Source: Alteromonas confluentis (GTDB lineage Bacteria; Pseudomonadota; Gammaproteobacteria; Enterobacterales; Alteromonadaceae). Taken from it: DNA of 64,000 nt. The notes beneath the pieces were generated by a model. It saw only the letters and a list, made by a program, of their open reading frames with translations. It made no database searches and was not told the DNA's origin. This document shows positions 25,593 through 36,561 of this stretch, in pieces. The stretch lies in the NCBI RefSeq assembly GCF_001757105.1, contig NZ_MDHN01000003.1, forward strand, positions 1 through 64,000, in the 5' to 3' direction. The first letter of the stretch is position 1; each line of letters begins with the position of its first letter. Both the position numbers and the translations under genes were made by a program.

Positions 25593-26532
25593 TTAACTGC
25601 TTTAGTGCGTTGTTAAGTTGAGCATCTAATGGGGCCTGAAAACGAATTTGTTCTTCTGTACCCGGATGCAAAAACTGAATACTTGCGGCATGCAGGAAAA
25701 GGCGTTTTAGCCCTGCCCGGTTCATTTGCTGGTCAAAGTCCGCATCACCATACTTTGCATCGCAAGCAATGGGATGACCAGCGTGCAGGCAGTGCACACG
25801 AATTTGGTGCGTACGGCCAGTTATAGGCGATGCTTCAACCAATGTGGCATTTTCGTAGCGGGTAAGAATGCGATAACGGGTTTCCGATGGCTTGCCGTTT
25901 TCATTAACACTTACCAGACGTTCACCCGATTGCAGCACGTTTTTCAGAAGCGGCGCTTTAACCTTAAAACGGTTTTCAGGCCATTGCCCGGCAACCAGCG
26001 CCTGATAACGTTTATCCATTTGGCCTTCCCTCAGTTGAGCGTGAAGGTGGCGCAATGCCGACCGCTTCTTGGCTATGAGAATACAGCCGGAGGTATCGCG
26101 GTCTAGACGGTGAACCAGTTCCATGAACTTGGCATCGGGGCGCAATGCACGCAGCCCTTCTATCAAGCCAAAACTAAGTCCGCTGCCACCATGAACCGCC
26201 GTACCGGAAGGCTTGTTGATGACTAAAATACGATCATCTTCAAACAGGATACAGTTTTCCAGCTCGGCCACTTTTTCCAGTTTTGGATTAGGCGTGTCTT
26301 TCTCTTCCGCTACCCGTACAGGTGGAATACGAACCAGATCATCTGCCTGCAGTTTATACTCAGGTTTTACACGACCTTTATTTACCCGCACTTCGCCTTT
26401 TCGCAAAATACGGTAAATCATACTTTTGGGCACACCTTTTAGCTGAGTGCGCAGGAAATTATCGATACGCTGACCGGCGAGATCGGAGTCGATGGTCACA
26501 AAGCGTACTTTTTTAGGGAGTTCTTCTTTCAT
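25582..26532 (-). CDS. rluC: 23S rRNA pseudouridine synthase RluC
   Basis: A 316-aa enzyme that makes pseudouridine at 955, 2504 and 2580 (E. coli numbering). An S4 RNA-binding domain (about 15-75: QRIDNFLRTQLKGVPKSMIY) precedes the RluA-type catalytic domain with Asp in HRLDRDTSG. Position, divergent from rne, is as in E. coli and supports RluC rather than RluD or RluA. Confidence 0.93.
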   Translation of the reverse strand: MKEELPKKVRFVTIDSDLAGQRIDNFLRTQLKGVPKSMIYRILRKGEVRVNKGRVKPEYKLQADDLVRIPPVRVAEEKDTPNPKLEKVAELENCILFEDDRILVINKPSGTAVHGGSGLSFGLIEGLRALRPDAKFMELVHRLDRDTSGCILIAKKRSALRHLHAQLREGQMDKRYQALVAGQWPENRFKVKAPLLKNVLQSGERLVSVNENGKPSETRYRILTRYENATLVEASPITGRTHQIRVHCLHAGHPIACDAKYGDADFDQQMNRAGLKRLFLHAASIQFLHPGTEEQIRFQAPLDAQLNNALKQLNEV

Positions 26533-26794
26533 GGGCGGCAGTATACCTGAGCCCCCCGACTTACGCTAAAGCTAAATAGCAGACAGTATTAAAATGTTAC
26601 TCGTCGAGTGAGCAGTGTAGATATTTCACCGCAGTCTCAAGAATCATTATTCTTTCATTTAGTTCCCTCTTTAAATTCACTTCATCCCATGAATTAAATG
26701 TCATAAATCTGCTTAAAACGTGGTTTATTTATGCCCCTTATAAAAAACCACACTTTAAATGCTGGTTTTTAGTACAAAAGCAGCATAACTGTGC

Positions 26795-26824
26795 TTGCTA
26801 ATATCGTGAGTATGGTGAGATAAT
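26795..26824 (+). promoter_or_regulatory. Candidate rne promoter
   Basis: TTGCTA at 26795-26800 and GATAAT at 26819-26824 with an 18-bp spacer. Transcription from here would give a leader of about 410 nt, close to the E. coli rne leader length. This is a pattern match only. Confidence 0.35.
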
Positions 26825-26829
26825 CAGGA

Positions 26830-26861
26830 GGATTTTGCAGTACACTTGCTTAGCAAAATCC
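26830..26861 (+). promoter_or_regulatory. Hairpin in the presumed rne leader
   Basis: GGATTTTGC at 26830-26838 and GCAAAATCC at 26853-26861 form a perfect 9-bp stem with a 14-base loop, directly after the candidate promoter. A structured element at the 5' end of an rne leader could take part in autoregulation by RNase E; that is an inference. Confidence 0.45.
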
Positions 26862-27240
26862 GGTTCGAACTTAAGTAATGAACCATAATAGTGTGCGGAC
26901 AACTGAATAAATGCATTCGTCCGGTTCCATGGGGGCAGCACAAAACCTCCAGAACCTCAGCACAACTGATGAAAATAAAGTTCGCCGTTTAGCAAACAGA
27001 ATTGAATTGACCTTCGCCCCTGGTAACAAAAGGGGTGAGAATATAAAAGACAGTAAGGGCTTGTCGTTCCCGACACTCGCAATTATCCGTCAGGCACCTG
27101 AATAACCTGTGCCGACAATATGAGTAATACGACGAAAACAACAAATCCCGCACACAGCCGTGAGGCTGGGTGACGCGTATTTGCACGTGTCATTTTGATT
27201 TTGTGTCTAAGCGGCTGTTCAAAAAACAGAGTTAGATACA

Positions 27241-30200
27241 ATGAAAAGAATGTTGATTAACGCAACTCAGCAAGAAGAGTTGCGCGTTGCCCTGGTAGAT
27301 GGGCAACGGTTATATGATCTTGATATAGAAAGCCCCGGGCATGAGCAAAAGAAAGCCAACATTTACAAGGGTAAGATTACCCGTGTTGAGCCAAGCCTCG
27401 AAGCTGCCTTTGTAGACTACGGTGCAGAACGTCATGGTTTCCTCCCTCTAAAAGAAATTGCCCGCACTTACTTCCCGAAAGGTTACAAATTCGAAGGCCG
27501 TCCAAACATCAAAGAAGTGATCAAGGAAGGCCAGGAAGTTATCGTTCAAATTGATAAAGAAGAGCGAGGCCAGAAAGGCGCCGCCCTGACGACTTTCCTG
27601 TCATTAGCAGGTAGTTACCTGGTACTGATGCCAAATAACCCTCGTGCCGGTGGTATTTCACGTCGTATTGAAGGTGACGAACGTAACGATCTGAAAGATT
27701 CACTAAGCCGCCTCGACTTGCCAGACGGTATGGGCTTAATAGTTCGTACAGCAGGTGTAGGTAAATCTTATGAAGAACTTGAATGGGATTTACGGGTTCT
27801 ACTTAAGCATTGGGACGCCATTTCTGAAGTTGCTGAAAATCGTGCAGCACCTTTCCTTATCCATCAGGAAAGTAATGTTATTGTTCGCGCAATTCGCGAT
27901 TACCTGCGCCGTGACATTGGCGAAATTCTGATTGATAAAACCAGCATTTATGAGCAGGCACTGCAGCATATTGAACTGGTTCGCCCTGATTTCGCAAACC
28001 GCGTAAAACTGTACAAAGGCGATGTGCCGCTGTTCAGCCATTACCAAATCGAAAGCCAAATTGAATCCGCATTCCAGCGTGAAGTGCGTTTGCCGTCCGG
28101 TGGTTCAATTGTTATCGACCCTACCGAAGCGCTTACCTCTATCGATATCAACTCTGCCCGCGCAACCAAAGGTGGCGATATTGAAGAAACCGCACTGAAC
28201 ACCAACCTTGAAGCCGCCGACGAGATTGCCCGTCAGTTACGTCTTCGGGATTTAGGTGGCTTAGTGGTTATCGACTTCATCGATATGACCCCAGTGCGCC
28301 ATCAGCGTGAAGTAGAAAAACGTATGCAAGACGCAGTGCGTTCCGACCGAGCTCGTGTTCAGTTAGGCCGTATCTCGCGTTTTGGTCTGTTGGAAATGTC
28401 ACGTCAGCGTCTTCGTCCGTCTTTGGGCGAATCTGCGCACCATGTGTGCCCTCGCTGTTCTGGTCACGGTACAATTCGTGGTACTGAGTCTCTGGCACTG
28501 TCTATCCTGCGTATTATCGAAGAAGAGAGCATTAAAGATAACACCGGTCAGATTGAAGCTCAGTTACCCGTACCGGTAGCGACTTACTTGCTTAATGAAA
28601 AGCGTAAGTCCGTTAACGTGATTGAAAAACGTCACGGTGTTTCACTGTTGCTGATCCCGAATCCGCATCTGGAAACGCCGCATTATGAAGTGATTCGTCA
28701 CCGTCCTGATGAAATCATCACCGACGCCAGCTACGATGTTGAACTGAAAGAGCCGGATGAAACGGAAAAGTATCAGCCAGTAGCCCAGCCTGCAAAACGT
28801 GAAGAACCGGCACTGAAGGGCTTAGTCGCGCCGACTCAGGCACCACCTCCCCCTGTTGCTGCCGCTCCTACCCCAGCCGCGCCACAAACTCCGCCAGCGT
28901 CCAGTGGTGGCAACCTGTTTACCAAACTGGGTAAGTGGATTTCATCCATTCTGGGTAGTGACGAGAAAGAAGAAGTTAAGGAAGAGTCGACTGAGAAAAA
29001 GACATCTTCGCGACCGCCTCGTAATAAGGACAACCGCAAGCCACGCAACAACCGTAACCGCCGTGGTGGAAAGCAGCAGTCTGATAACAACGAGCGTGGT
29101 GAGCGTAACGACCGCAATGATCGCAATGTAAACGATGAAAACAAGTCGCAACAGAAGCGTCAGGATGATAAGCGTAATCGTCCTAAGAGCCGTCGTAAGC
29201 CTCAGGAAGACAAGCAGAGTAAACCTGAGCAGCAGAATGCCGCTGTGGAAAACACTGACAACAATGCTAACGACAATCAGGAGCAGCCAGAACGTAAGAA
29301 GCAGGTTGCAGAGCGTCGTAAGCGTCGTGACAAGCGCCGTAGTGTTCGGGTAAATAAAGATGATGCGCAAAACACTCAGAATTCGGAAGAGATGCCAGCT
29401 GTTGCAGCAGAAGCTAAACCTACACCGGTTGACGCAGTTTCAGAAGTAAAAACCACTGACGCGCCAAACGTTGAAGAGCATAAAGCACCTGAAGTGACTG
29501 AAACTCAGGAAAAATCTGCTGTAACAGTGGAAGGTGAAACGACAACAGACGCGACAAATGGTGAAGAAGCGGGTCAGAAACGCGAAAGCCGTGGACGTTC
29601 ACGCCGTTCTCCACGTCATGTTCGTGCTGCCGGTCAACGCCGTAAGAAAGAGCAAACGCCTGTTGATGATGCAGAGCAATCAAGCGCTGCTGAAAACAAC
29701 GAGCAAAATGATGTCTCTGTGGCTCCTGTCGTGACTGCGCAAGCTGAAGAAACAGTCAACGCTGAATCGACTAGCACTGTTTCTGACGACAGCAAGCCTG
29801 CGAACACTGAAGTTCCGGAAAAACAAGACAACATTAAAGAAGCGGTTGCTGATGCGCCTGCGCAAGACCAGCTTAATTTTGAACTTGCTCATCCTGAGAC
29901 TGAAGAGAAGCCTAAATCAGCTAAACCACGCGTGCGGGTTGAAGGTGATAAAGTGGTTTCTGCGGATGTGTCGCCAGAACAGGTAGAAATTAACCTGAAC
30001 GACAATGCTGAAGCGGAAGCTAAAACCGAAGCAGTTGAAGAAGCGCCTGTCGCAGATAAAGCGGAACAAGCTGCGCCGTCTGCAGTCGTTGAAGCAGAAC
30101 CTGAAGCCACAACTGAAGTTAACGAAGTTGAAGCCCCTGCAGAAGAAGCTACAGCTGCGCCAGAAATTGCTGAACCTGAAGTAAAAGCAGAAGCTGAGAA

Positions 30201-30471
30201 ACCGGTGGTAGCAGAAAAAGCCCAAGCTACTTTCGTTGCAACTTCCAGCCGTGGTCGTAAGCACGTTTCTCATCCGATGACGTTACCTGCGTCTGTTGAT
30301 GCCGTATTCAATGATGTTGCATTGACGGCAAAAGCAGATGATGCTCGCCCTGCCCTGATTGTTTCGGGCAAAGCCGCATCAATGAGCCAGGCAACATCTT
30401 CTGCCTCTGCAGGCATGACATTGCCAGGTCAGAGCAAAGCAGAAACAGCGGAGGAAACTGCCGAGGTATAA
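27241..30471 (+). CDS. rne: Ribonuclease E
   Basis: A 1076-aa endoribonuclease, core of the RNA degradosome and of rRNA/tRNA processing. The N-terminal catalytic half has the S1 domain (about 35-120: [18 protein letters not shown]), the DNase I-like part with Asp residues ([12 protein letters not shown] and VVIDFIDM), and the zinc-link CPRCSGHG near residue 404. From about 510 the sequence is disordered: Pro-rich, then several Arg/Asn-rich RNA-binding blocks (590-720 and 770-810), then a long Glu/Ala-rich acidic stretch and a terminal [10 protein letters not shown] segment. Partner sites for PNPase or helicase were not assigned. Confidence 0.97.
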   Translation: MKRMLINATQQEELRVALVDGQRLYDLDIESPGHEQKKANIYKGKITRVEPSLEAAFVDYGAERHGFLPLKEIARTYFPKGYKFEGRPNIKEVIKEGQEVIVQIDKEERGQKGAALTTFLSLAGSYLVLMPNNPRAGGISRRIEGDERNDLKDSLSRLDLPDGMGLIVRTAGVGKSYEELEWDLRVLLKHWDAISEVAENRAAPFLIHQESNVIVRAIRDYLRRDIGEILIDKTSIYEQALQHIELVRPDFANRVKLYKGDVPLFSHYQIESQIESAFQREVRLPSGGSIVIDPTEALTSIDINSARATKGGDIEETALNTNLEAADEIARQLRLRDLGGLVVIDFIDMTPVRHQREVEKRMQDAVRSDRARVQLGRISRFGLLEMSRQRLRPSLGESAHHVCPRCSGHGTIRGTESLALSILRIIEEESIKDNTGQIEAQLPVPVATYLLNEKRKSVNVIEKRHGVSLLLIPNPHLETPHYEVIRHRPDEIITDASYDVELKEPDETEKYQPVAQPAKREEPALKGLVAPTQAPPPPVAAAPTPAAPQTPPASSGGNLFTKLGKWISSILGSDEKEEVKEESTEKKTSSRPPRNKDNRKPRNNRNRRGGKQQSDNNERGERNDRNDRNVNDENKSQQKRQDDKRNRPKSRRKPQEDKQSKPEQQNAAVENTDNNANDNQEQPERKKQVAERRKRRDKRRSVRVNKDDAQNTQNSEEMPAVAAEAKPTPVDAVSEVKTTDAPNVEEHKAPEVTETQEKSAVTVEGETTTDATNGEEAGQKRESRGRSRRSPRHVRAAGQRRKKEQTPVDDAEQSSAAENNEQNDVSVAPVVTAQAEETVNAESTSTVSDDSKPANTEVPEKQDNIKEAVADAPAQDQLNFELAHPETEEKPKSAKPRVRVEGDKVVSADVSPEQVEINLNDNAEAEAKTEAVEEAPVADKAEQAAPSAVVEAEPEATTEVNEVEAPAEEATAAPEIAEPEVKAEAEKPVVAEKAQATFVATSSRGRKHVSHPMTLPASVDAVFNDVALTAKADDARPALIVSGKAASMSQATSSASAGMTLPGQSKAETAEETAEV

Positions 30472-30499
30472 TTACCTTAACAGTTGAATAAACGTGATA

Positions 30500-30530
30500 A
30501 GGCCGTACTCTTAGCAGTACGGCTTTTTTT
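30500..30530 (+). terminator. Rho-independent terminator of rne
   Basis: GCCGTACT at 30502-30509, a 6-base loop and AGTACGGC at 30516-30523 form a perfect 8-bp stem followed by seven T. It lies 30 bp after the rne stop codon and just before the next gene. Confidence 0.92.
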
Positions 30531-30553
30531 ATTTGTTTGTCAAAGTGAGTAGT

Positions 30554-31534
30554 ATGTCTAATAGCCCTCTTTTACCCTTCCTGAACTGGCTAAATCAAGT
30601 TTCTGATCTAGAGTTCGAAAAGCCACAACATATTCAAACACTTTGGAGCGGCTACGGCGCATGTTTCCGTGCGTTTTCAGTACAAAGCCATGAACCCGTT
30701 GTCATTAAATGTGTAAAGCCAGAGCAGGCATCGTCTCATCCAAAGGGGTGGAAAACATCTGCATCTCACGAACGAAAGTTGCGATCGTTTGAAGTTGAAC
30801 ACTATTTTTATAAGCATTTGCAAAAGCACACAGATAGCCAGTGTCGGGTTCCCGTTTATGCAGGCGGATGTCAGGAACAGGATTCCCACTTAATAATCCT
30901 CGAAGATTTAGATGCAGCCGGATTCAATCGTCGTGAAAGCGTTTTATCAACAGCACAGTGTGAAGTAGTACTTATCTGGTTGGCTGAATTTCACGCCAGC
31001 TTCCTGGGCCTGAAAGACGAACATGTATGGGAAGAAGGGACATATTGGCATTTGAATACCCGACAGGATGAATGGCATGCGATGGAAGCCGGGGAGCTAA
31101 AAGACAAGGCATCAGCCATTGCCAACACTCTGAAAAATGCAAAATATCAAACGCTACTGCATGGCGATGCCAAAGTCGCGAATTTTTGTTTCACCGATGA
31201 TTTATCACACTGTGCAGCAGTAGACTTTCAGTACACAGGTTACGGTGTGGGTGTGAAAGATGTGGCCTATTTTATAGGTAGTGCGTTGTCTGAGCAGGAA
31301 CAGCGCGATGCAACAGCACACTGCCTCAATGTTTATTTTAACGCATTGCAGCAGGCATTAAGCAGAAAACACCCCTCGGTGGACGCTTCAAAATTAATCG
31401 CTGAATGGCGAGGTTTATACAACCTTGCGTGCGCAGATTTCTACCGATTTCTGGCCGGTTGGAGTCCAGACCACTGGAAACTAAACAGGCCACTCAGCGA
31501 TGCGTGTCAAATCGCACTGAGTAGCCTGTTATAA
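30554..31534 (+). CDS. Aminoglycoside phosphotransferase/choline-kinase-fold protein
   Basis: A 326-aa small-molecule kinase of the APH/CHK fold. Brenner's motif appears as LLHGDAKVANFCF (Asp and Asn for catalysis and metal) and the metal Asp as AVDFQYTGYG. N-terminal VVIKCVK supplies the ATP lysine. The ATG at 30554 is preferred to an in-frame TTG 21 bp upstream that lies beside the rne terminator. The substrate cannot be told from sequence; resistance to antibiotics is not implied. Confidence 0.8.
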   Translation: MSNSPLLPFLNWLNQVSDLEFEKPQHIQTLWSGYGACFRAFSVQSHEPVVIKCVKPEQASSHPKGWKTSASHERKLRSFEVEHYFYKHLQKHTDSQCRVPVYAGGCQEQDSHLIILEDLDAAGFNRRESVLSTAQCEVVLIWLAEFHASFLGLKDEHVWEEGTYWHLNTRQDEWHAMEAGELKDKASAIANTLKNAKYQTLLHGDAKVANFCFTDDLSHCAAVDFQYTGYGVGVKDVAYFIGSALSEQEQRDATAHCLNVYFNALQQALSRKHPSVDASKLIAEWRGLYNLACADFYRFLAGWSPDHWKLNRPLSDACQIALSSLL

Positions 31535-31599
31535 ATTGAGAATGGTTGTAACGAATCAGTAAACAAAGACGAGGCGATGAATACCCGTCGATTGAACCT

Positions 31600-32151
31600 C
31601 TACCAGGTTAAATCGTCAGGAATTTCATAATCCGCATACCAGTCTTCTTCGTCTTCCTGTTTACCGTCGACGTCTTTGGTATCGAGATCGGCGCGATAAA
31701 TCACAAAGCTCTCGTCACGTTGCGCAATTTTATCTGCAACGGGTGTTGGTACCAACTCGTATGCTTCATCGAGTAACACCACAACCAAGCGGCCTTTGGT
31801 GACCTGACGATGCATTTCCTCACTCACGTACATGCGTTTTACCACATTGTCGTGAGTGAAGTTTAATACCACGTCGCCTTTACGCTCCTGCTTATTCACA
31901 TTAATAAGCTGTTTAATTTGCGCTATCACCGAACGCTTTTCGCGCTCTTGTTGCTGTTCAGCATTCAGGGCGCGGTCTTTCGCTTTTTTCTCTTCCGCTG
32001 CTTGTTCGGCAGCAATTTTGGCGGCATCCGCTTCAACGTGCTGATTTTTATTTTTCAGCTTTTGTTTTTTGCGCTTATCCGCCCGGGCTTGTTTGGCTGA
32101 ACTTTTGTTCGCCAAACCCGCTTTCAATAGTTGATCTTGTAATGAAGCCAC
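31600..32151 (-). CDS. DUF2058 family protein (YaiL-like)
   Basis: A 183-aa highly charged protein. It starts MASLQDQLLKAGLANKSSAK, typical of DUF2058/YaiL, followed by a Lys-rich helix, a long Gln/Glu/Lys coiled coil (about 40-80) and a small C-terminal domain (NFTHDNVVKRMYVSEEM). YaiL has been called a nucleoprotein or polynucleotide-associated protein; its function is not known. It begins 7 bp after topA and is probably co-transcribed with it. Confidence 0.88.
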   Translation of the reverse strand: MASLQDQLLKAGLANKSSAKQARADKRKKQKLKNKNQHVEADAAKIAAEQAAEEKKAKDRALNAEQQQEREKRSVIAQIKQLINVNKQERKGDVVLNFTHDNVVKRMYVSEEMHRQVTKGRLVVVLLDEAYELVPTPVADKIAQRDESFVIYRADLDTKDVDGKQEDEEDWYADYEIPDDLTW

Positions 32152-32158
32152 GAATCAC

Positions 32159-34792
32159 CTACTTCTTTTTCTTGTCCTGATCGACCCACTTGCCACCTTC
32201 ATACCATGAAGACCAGCCTGTAGATTTACCCTCGCTGTTTTCAGACATGACATACTGCTGTTTTGTCTTTCTGCTAAAGCGAACAATGGCTAAATTACCG
32301 TCTGGATCAGCTTTAGGCGCATCGGCCAGATATTGGAATTTCGGCGAAATTCTGTCACGGAAGCGAGCAAGTTCTTCCACTTTCGGCGCACGGGTCTCCC
32401 TGGATTTAGGGAAATTATGGGCCGCTAAGAAAATACCTGATGCACCATCTCGCAGTACGAAATGCGCGTCAGATTTTTCGCAGGGAAGCTCGGGTAAATC
32501 TACTGGATCTTCCTTCGGTGGCGCGGCTTCACCGTTACGCAGTAATTTACGGGTATTCTTACACTCTTCGCTGGTACAACCAAAATATTTACCGAAACGG
32601 CCGTTTTTCAGCTCCATGTCACTGCCACACTTATCGCACTCAATAACTGGGCCGTCGTAGCCTTTAATTTTGAATGTACCTTCCTCAACAAAGGTACCCG
32701 GACAAGTTGGTGTGTTACCACAAACATGCAGCTTACGTTTTTCGTCAACCAGATAGCTGTCCATGGCGGTACCACAGATGTCACAGCGACGCTTGGCACG
32801 CAGCGCTTCGGTTTCCATTTCCTCTTCGTTGTCGACCTTCACCACTTCTTCACCTGGCGTCAGGTTCATGGTGTTAGTACAACGTTCTTTCGGCGGCAAA
32901 TTGTAACCAGAACAGCCCAGGAAAACCCCTGTGGATGCCGTTCTTACATTCATTTCGCGGCCACATTTGTCACAGGAAATACCTGCAGGCACCGCCTGAT
33001 TAGGACGCATACCACCTTCATCGGCATCTTTCTCTGCTTTTAGCAGTTTGCCGTAGAAGTCGGTGTAGAAGCTGTTAAGCACTTGCTTCCAGTTTTCTTT
33101 TCCTTCGGCGATATCGTCGAGGTGCTGTTCCATGTTCGCGGTAAAGTCGTAACTCATCAGATCGTCGAAGTTTTCCATCAGACGATCGTTAACGATTTCA
33201 CCCATTTTCTCAGCATAGAAACGCTTGTTTTCAAGACGCACGTAGCCGCGATCCTGAATAGTAGAAATGATGCTCGCGTACGTAGATGGACGGCCAATAC
33301 CACGCTTTTCCAATTCTTTAACCAGCGACGCTTCGTTAAAGCGGGCAACAGGTTTAGTAAAGTGCTGTTTTGGATCTAGCGCTTTAAGATCCAGGGTATC
33401 GCCCTGCTTTACATCGGGTAGTAATAATTCTTCTTCGCCTTTCTTGCGAATTTGCGGTTGTACCTTAGTCCAACCGTCGAATTTAAGGACGCGACCTTTT
33501 GCCGTTAATTCATAATCGCCAGCGGCAACACGAATCGTTGTGGCATCGTATTTAGCGTTTGTCATCTGACATGCAACAAACTGACGCCAAATAAGCTCAT
33601 ACAAGCGCTGTGCGTCTCTCTCCATGTCTTTCAGAGATGCTGCCTGTACTTTCACGCTTGAAGGACGAATCGCTTCGTGAGCTTCCTGAGCGCCTTCCTT
33701 ACTGCCGTAGCGGATTGGCGAGGCTGGCAGATACTTAGCACCGAAATTCTCGTCGATGTAAGCGCGGCAATTATCCAACGCTTCCTGACTCAGGTTTGTG
33801 GAGTCGGTACGCATATAGGTAATGTGACCGGCTTCATACAAACGCTGAGCCAGCATCATGGTTTTCTTAACACCGAAACCCAGGCGGGTACTCGCCGCCT
33901 GCTGCAACGTAGATGTAATATATGGCGCGGAAGGCTTGCTCTGCGTTGGTTTGGATTCGCGACTTTCCACCAGGTACGAGGCATTTTCTAAATGGCCAAC
34001 CGCCGTATCCGCTTCTTGTTTGTTCTTCGGCTTGAAAGGCTGGTCCTGGTAGCGGGCCACCAGCATACGCAGTTGCTGTGCCTTGCTTGCGGTAACATCG
34101 GCATGAATATCCCAGAACTCTTCCGGTACAAAAGCCTTAATTTCGCGCTCACGCTCAACCACCAACCGCACGGCGACCGACTGTACACGACCAGCTGACA
34201 AGCCACGGGCAATCTTTTTCCACAACAGTGGCGACACCATGAACCCTACAACCCGATCAAGGAAACGGCGGGCTTGCTGCGCATTCACGCGGTCAAGATT
34301 CAATTCACCAGGATGAGAGAAGGCTTCCTGAATGGCGTTTTTGGTGATTTCGTTGAAAACTACACGCTGATACGTTTTGTTTTTCTCACCCAGAAGTTCC
34401 CGCAGGTGCCAGGCGATAGCCTCCCCTTCGCGGTCCAAATCCGTTGCGAGATAGACAGTGTCAGCATCTTTCGCCAGCTTTTTAAGTTCGTTAACGACTT
34501 TCTCTTTTCCCTGCAATACCTGGTAGTGGGCATGCCAGTCGGCTTCTGGATCGACGCCCATGCGATCGACCAGTTTGCGGTACTCGTGTTTGCGCAGATA
34601 TTCTTCCCGCGCTTTGTCGCTCATCGTTTTTAGTTCTTTTGCCGGTTTTTTCGGTTCGACGTTACCCACCGCCTTAGTAGGCAGGTCGCGAACGTGGCCA
34701 ACAGAAGATTTTACGATAAAATTTTTACCGAGATATTTATTTATCGTTTTAGCTTTTGCTGGTGACTCGACAATAACCAGTGATTTTGCCAT
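32159..34792 (-). CDS. topA: DNA topoisomerase I
   Basis: An 877-aa type IA topoisomerase that removes negative supercoils. The Toprim domain is at the start ([18 protein letters not shown], then [15 protein letters not shown]). The active-site Tyr is in [13 protein letters not shown]. The C-terminal part has cysteine-pair zinc modules ([26 protein letters not shown] with matching CTSEEC) and a basic tail. Length is close to E. coli TopA (865 aa). Confidence 0.96.
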   Translation of the reverse strand: MAKSLVIVESPAKAKTINKYLGKNFIVKSSVGHVRDLPTKAVGNVEPKKPAKELKTMSDKAREEYLRKHEYRKLVDRMGVDPEADWHAHYQVLQGKEKVVNELKKLAKDADTVYLATDLDREGEAIAWHLRELLGEKNKTYQRVVFNEITKNAIQEAFSHPGELNLDRVNAQQARRFLDRVVGFMVSPLLWKKIARGLSAGRVQSVAVRLVVEREREIKAFVPEEFWDIHADVTASKAQQLRMLVARYQDQPFKPKNKQEADTAVGHLENASYLVESRESKPTQSKPSAPYITSTLQQAASTRLGFGVKKTMMLAQRLYEAGHITYMRTDSTNLSQEALDNCRAYIDENFGAKYLPASPIRYGSKEGAQEAHEAIRPSSVKVQAASLKDMERDAQRLYELIWRQFVACQMTNAKYDATTIRVAAGDYELTAKGRVLKFDGWTKVQPQIRKKGEEELLLPDVKQGDTLDLKALDPKQHFTKPVARFNEASLVKELEKRGIGRPSTYASIISTIQDRGYVRLENKRFYAEKMGEIVNDRLMENFDDLMSYDFTANMEQHLDDIAEGKENWKQVLNSFYTDFYGKLLKAEKDADEGGMRPNQAVPAGISCDKCGREMNVRTASTGVFLGCSGYNLPPKERCTNTMNLTPGEEVVKVDNEEEMETEALRAKRRCDICGTAMDSYLVDEKRKLHVCGNTPTCPGTFVEEGTFKIKGYDGPVIECDKCGSDMELKNGRFGKYFGCTSEECKNTRKLLRNGEAAPPKEDPVDLPELPCEKSDAHFVLRDGASGIFLAAHNFPKSRETRAPKVEELARFRDRISPKFQYLADAPKADPDGNLAIVRFSRKTKQQYVMSENSEGKSTGWSSWYEGGKWVDQDKKKK

Positions 34793-35146
34793 AAAAATTG
34801 ATTAAACCTGTTCGTAATCAGAGACTTAAATCGTCTCAATGAATATTTAGGTGTAGTGAGTGGCGATGGTGCACTACCCTTTCTTTTTTTAACATATATC
34901 TACAAAGTGAATGGAAAACAAGATCTTCTTAATAGTTATTCTGTCGCTTGCTTCAAATACCGCCACAAACTGTTCATAATTTAACCTGCGACGTTGGCAA
35001 GCCTAGTAAAAACCGTATAATGCCGCCAATCCAATAGCCAGAAAACCCGCTTTATCCGTTGCTCTGCCTGCATTATCAGGGTGAATCGCTCAAATTCAAG
35101 CAAGCATCGGTAAGAAACGGAAATCTATGAGTTAAGAGGCGAAAAT
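34793..35146. other. topA-astB divergent intergenic region
   Basis: 354 bp with no gene. It must hold the topA promoter (not clearly recognised; A+T-rich before 34870) and a good candidate promoter for astB at 34994-35021. A ribosome-binding site AGAGGCG precedes the astB start. Confidence 0.6.
34994..35021 (+). promoter_or_regulatory. Candidate astB promoter
   Basis: TTGGCA at 34994-34999 and a consensus TATAAT at 35016-35021 with a 16-bp spacer, leaving a leader of about 120 nt before astB. Confidence 0.55.
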
Positions 35147-36487
35147 ATGCAGCAATTCGAAGTAAACTTTGACGGCCTGGTAGGCCCCACCCACAATTAT
35201 GCGGGACTATCTGTCGGCAACGTGGCATCGCAAAGCAATGCCAATGCTGTGAGCAATCCAAAGGAAGCGGCCAAGCAAGGTCTGGCAAAAATGAAAGCGC
35301 TGGCTGATATGGGTATGCAACAAGGTGTACTCGCGCCACAGGAACGCCCAGACATGGCCATGCTCCGTCGTCTTGGCTTTTCTGGCACCGATGCAGAGGT
35401 GTTAGAGAAAGCCGCCAAACAAGCGCCACAGGTCTTTCTTGCGTGTTGTTCGGCTTCAAGTATGTGGACCGCAAATGCGGCCACCGTATCACCTGGCGCA
35501 GATACAGCCGACGGCAAAATTCACTTCACCCCAGCGAACCTGACCAACAAATTTCACCGTTCGTTAGAACCTGAAGTCACTGGCAATATTTTAAAGGCCA
35601 CCTTTGCCGATACGGCCCATTTTGCTCATCATAAACACCTACCAGATAATGAACATTTTGGTGATGAAGGTGCTGCGAATCACACGCGTTTGTGCTCGCA
35701 GTATGGCGAATCGGGAGTAGAACTTTTTGTATACGGACGATACGCCTTCGACAGCAGTAAACCGGCGCCGACACGCTACCCTGCTCGCCAAACAATGGAA
35801 GCTTGCCAAGCCGTAGCCCGTCTGCATGGTCTCGATGAGCAACGTGTTGTTTATATTCAGCAAAATCCTGATGTGATTGACCAAGGCGTATTCCACAACG
35901 ACGTTATTTCTGTGGGTAACCAAAACGTACTGTTTTATCACCAGCAAGCGTTCTTAAATACGCCTGCGGTACTCGATGAAATCAAAGCTAAATTTGGCGA
36001 TAACCCATTGCACTTTATCGAAGTGCCCACCAGTGCGGTTTCTGTTCAGGATGCGGTAAGCACTTACCTGTTCAACACGCAGATCATTACTCTTCCTGAA
36101 GGGCATATGGCCATTATCGCGCCCTCAGAATGTGAAGAAAATGCGGCGGTTTCAGAGTACCTGAAAACCCTTACCACGCTGGGCTCCCCAATTAAGGAAG
36201 TGAAGTTCTTTGACGTAAAACAGAGCATGCGTAATGGCGGTGGTCCTGCGTGTCTGCGCTTACGTGTGGCGATGAATGACCAACAGCTTGCAGCAACTAA
36301 CCCGAATACATTGATGAACAACGCGCTATTTGCCCGTTTAAATCAGTGGGTAGACAAGCATTATCGCGATCGCTTATCCGAACAGGATTTACGCGACCCG
36401 CAGTTGCTTATTGAAAGCCGCACAGCATTAGATGAACTCACCCAGATCATGCAGTTAGGTTCGGTTTATCCGTTCCAGCAGGGCTAA
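35147..36487 (+). CDS. astB: N-succinylarginine dihydrolase
   Basis: A 446-aa enzyme of the arginine succinyltransferase pathway. It converts succinylarginine to succinylornithine, releasing two ammonia and CO2. Family features are [15 protein letters not shown] at the start, [21 protein letters not shown] and the C-terminal active-site Cys in [12 protein letters not shown]. Full length. No other ast genes lie beside it, so the rest of the pathway must be elsewhere. Confidence 0.95.
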   Translation: MQQFEVNFDGLVGPTHNYAGLSVGNVASQSNANAVSNPKEAAKQGLAKMKALADMGMQQGVLAPQERPDMAMLRRLGFSGTDAEVLEKAAKQAPQVFLACCSASSMWTANAATVSPGADTADGKIHFTPANLTNKFHRSLEPEVTGNILKATFADTAHFAHHKHLPDNEHFGDEGAANHTRLCSQYGESGVELFVYGRYAFDSSKPAPTRYPARQTMEACQAVARLHGLDEQRVVYIQQNPDVIDQGVFHNDVISVGNQNVLFYHQQAFLNTPAVLDEIKAKFGDNPLHFIEVPTSAVSVQDAVSTYLFNTQIITLPEGHMAIIAPSECEENAAVSEYLKTLTTLGSPIKEVKFFDVKQSMRNGGGPACLRLRVAMNDQQLAATNPNTLMNNALFARLNQWVDKHYRDRLSEQDLRDPQLLIESRTALDELTQIMQLGSVYPFQQG

Positions 36488-36518
36488 ATATTCCGTTCAA
36501 TGAACAGCAGATAAAACA

Positions 36519-36552
36519 AAGCCGGGGCACTGTGAAGTGACCCGGCTTTTTT
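36519..36552. terminator. Terminator between convergent astB and lipoprotein gene
   Basis: AAGCCGGG at 36519-36526 and CCCGGCTT at 36541-36548 form a perfect 8-bp stem with a 14-base loop, followed by four more T on the plus strand. The minus-strand flank is also T-rich, so it may serve both genes. Confidence 0.85.
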
Positions 36553-36561
36553 CTTACCTTA

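Larger units (their letters stand above)
26533..27240. other. rluC-rne intergenic region with long rne leader
   Basis: 708 bp without a convincing gene. In E. coli the rne mRNA has a 361-nt leader through which RNase E controls its own synthesis, and a long leader would fit here too. A candidate promoter and a 9-bp-stem hairpin are listed separately. The region just before the start codon contains AACAGAGTTAG, with only a weak Shine-Dalgarno. A short frame at 26911-27105 has no recognisable features. Confidence 0.6.

Noticed and set aside
26911..27105. 64-aa frame in the rne leader
   Set aside because: No homology recognised and no ribosome-binding site; a leader peptide cannot be excluded but nothing supports it.
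28836..29892. Several minus-strand frames opposite rne
   Set aside because: They arise from the Arg- and Glu-rich low-complexity codons of RNase E; Ser/Leu/Val/Arg-rich compositions are typical shadows.
30554..31534. Antibiotic resistance gene reading of the APH-fold kinase
   Set aside because: Brenner motif alone identifies the fold; sequence and position next to rne point to a chromosomal small-molecule kinase of unknown substrate.
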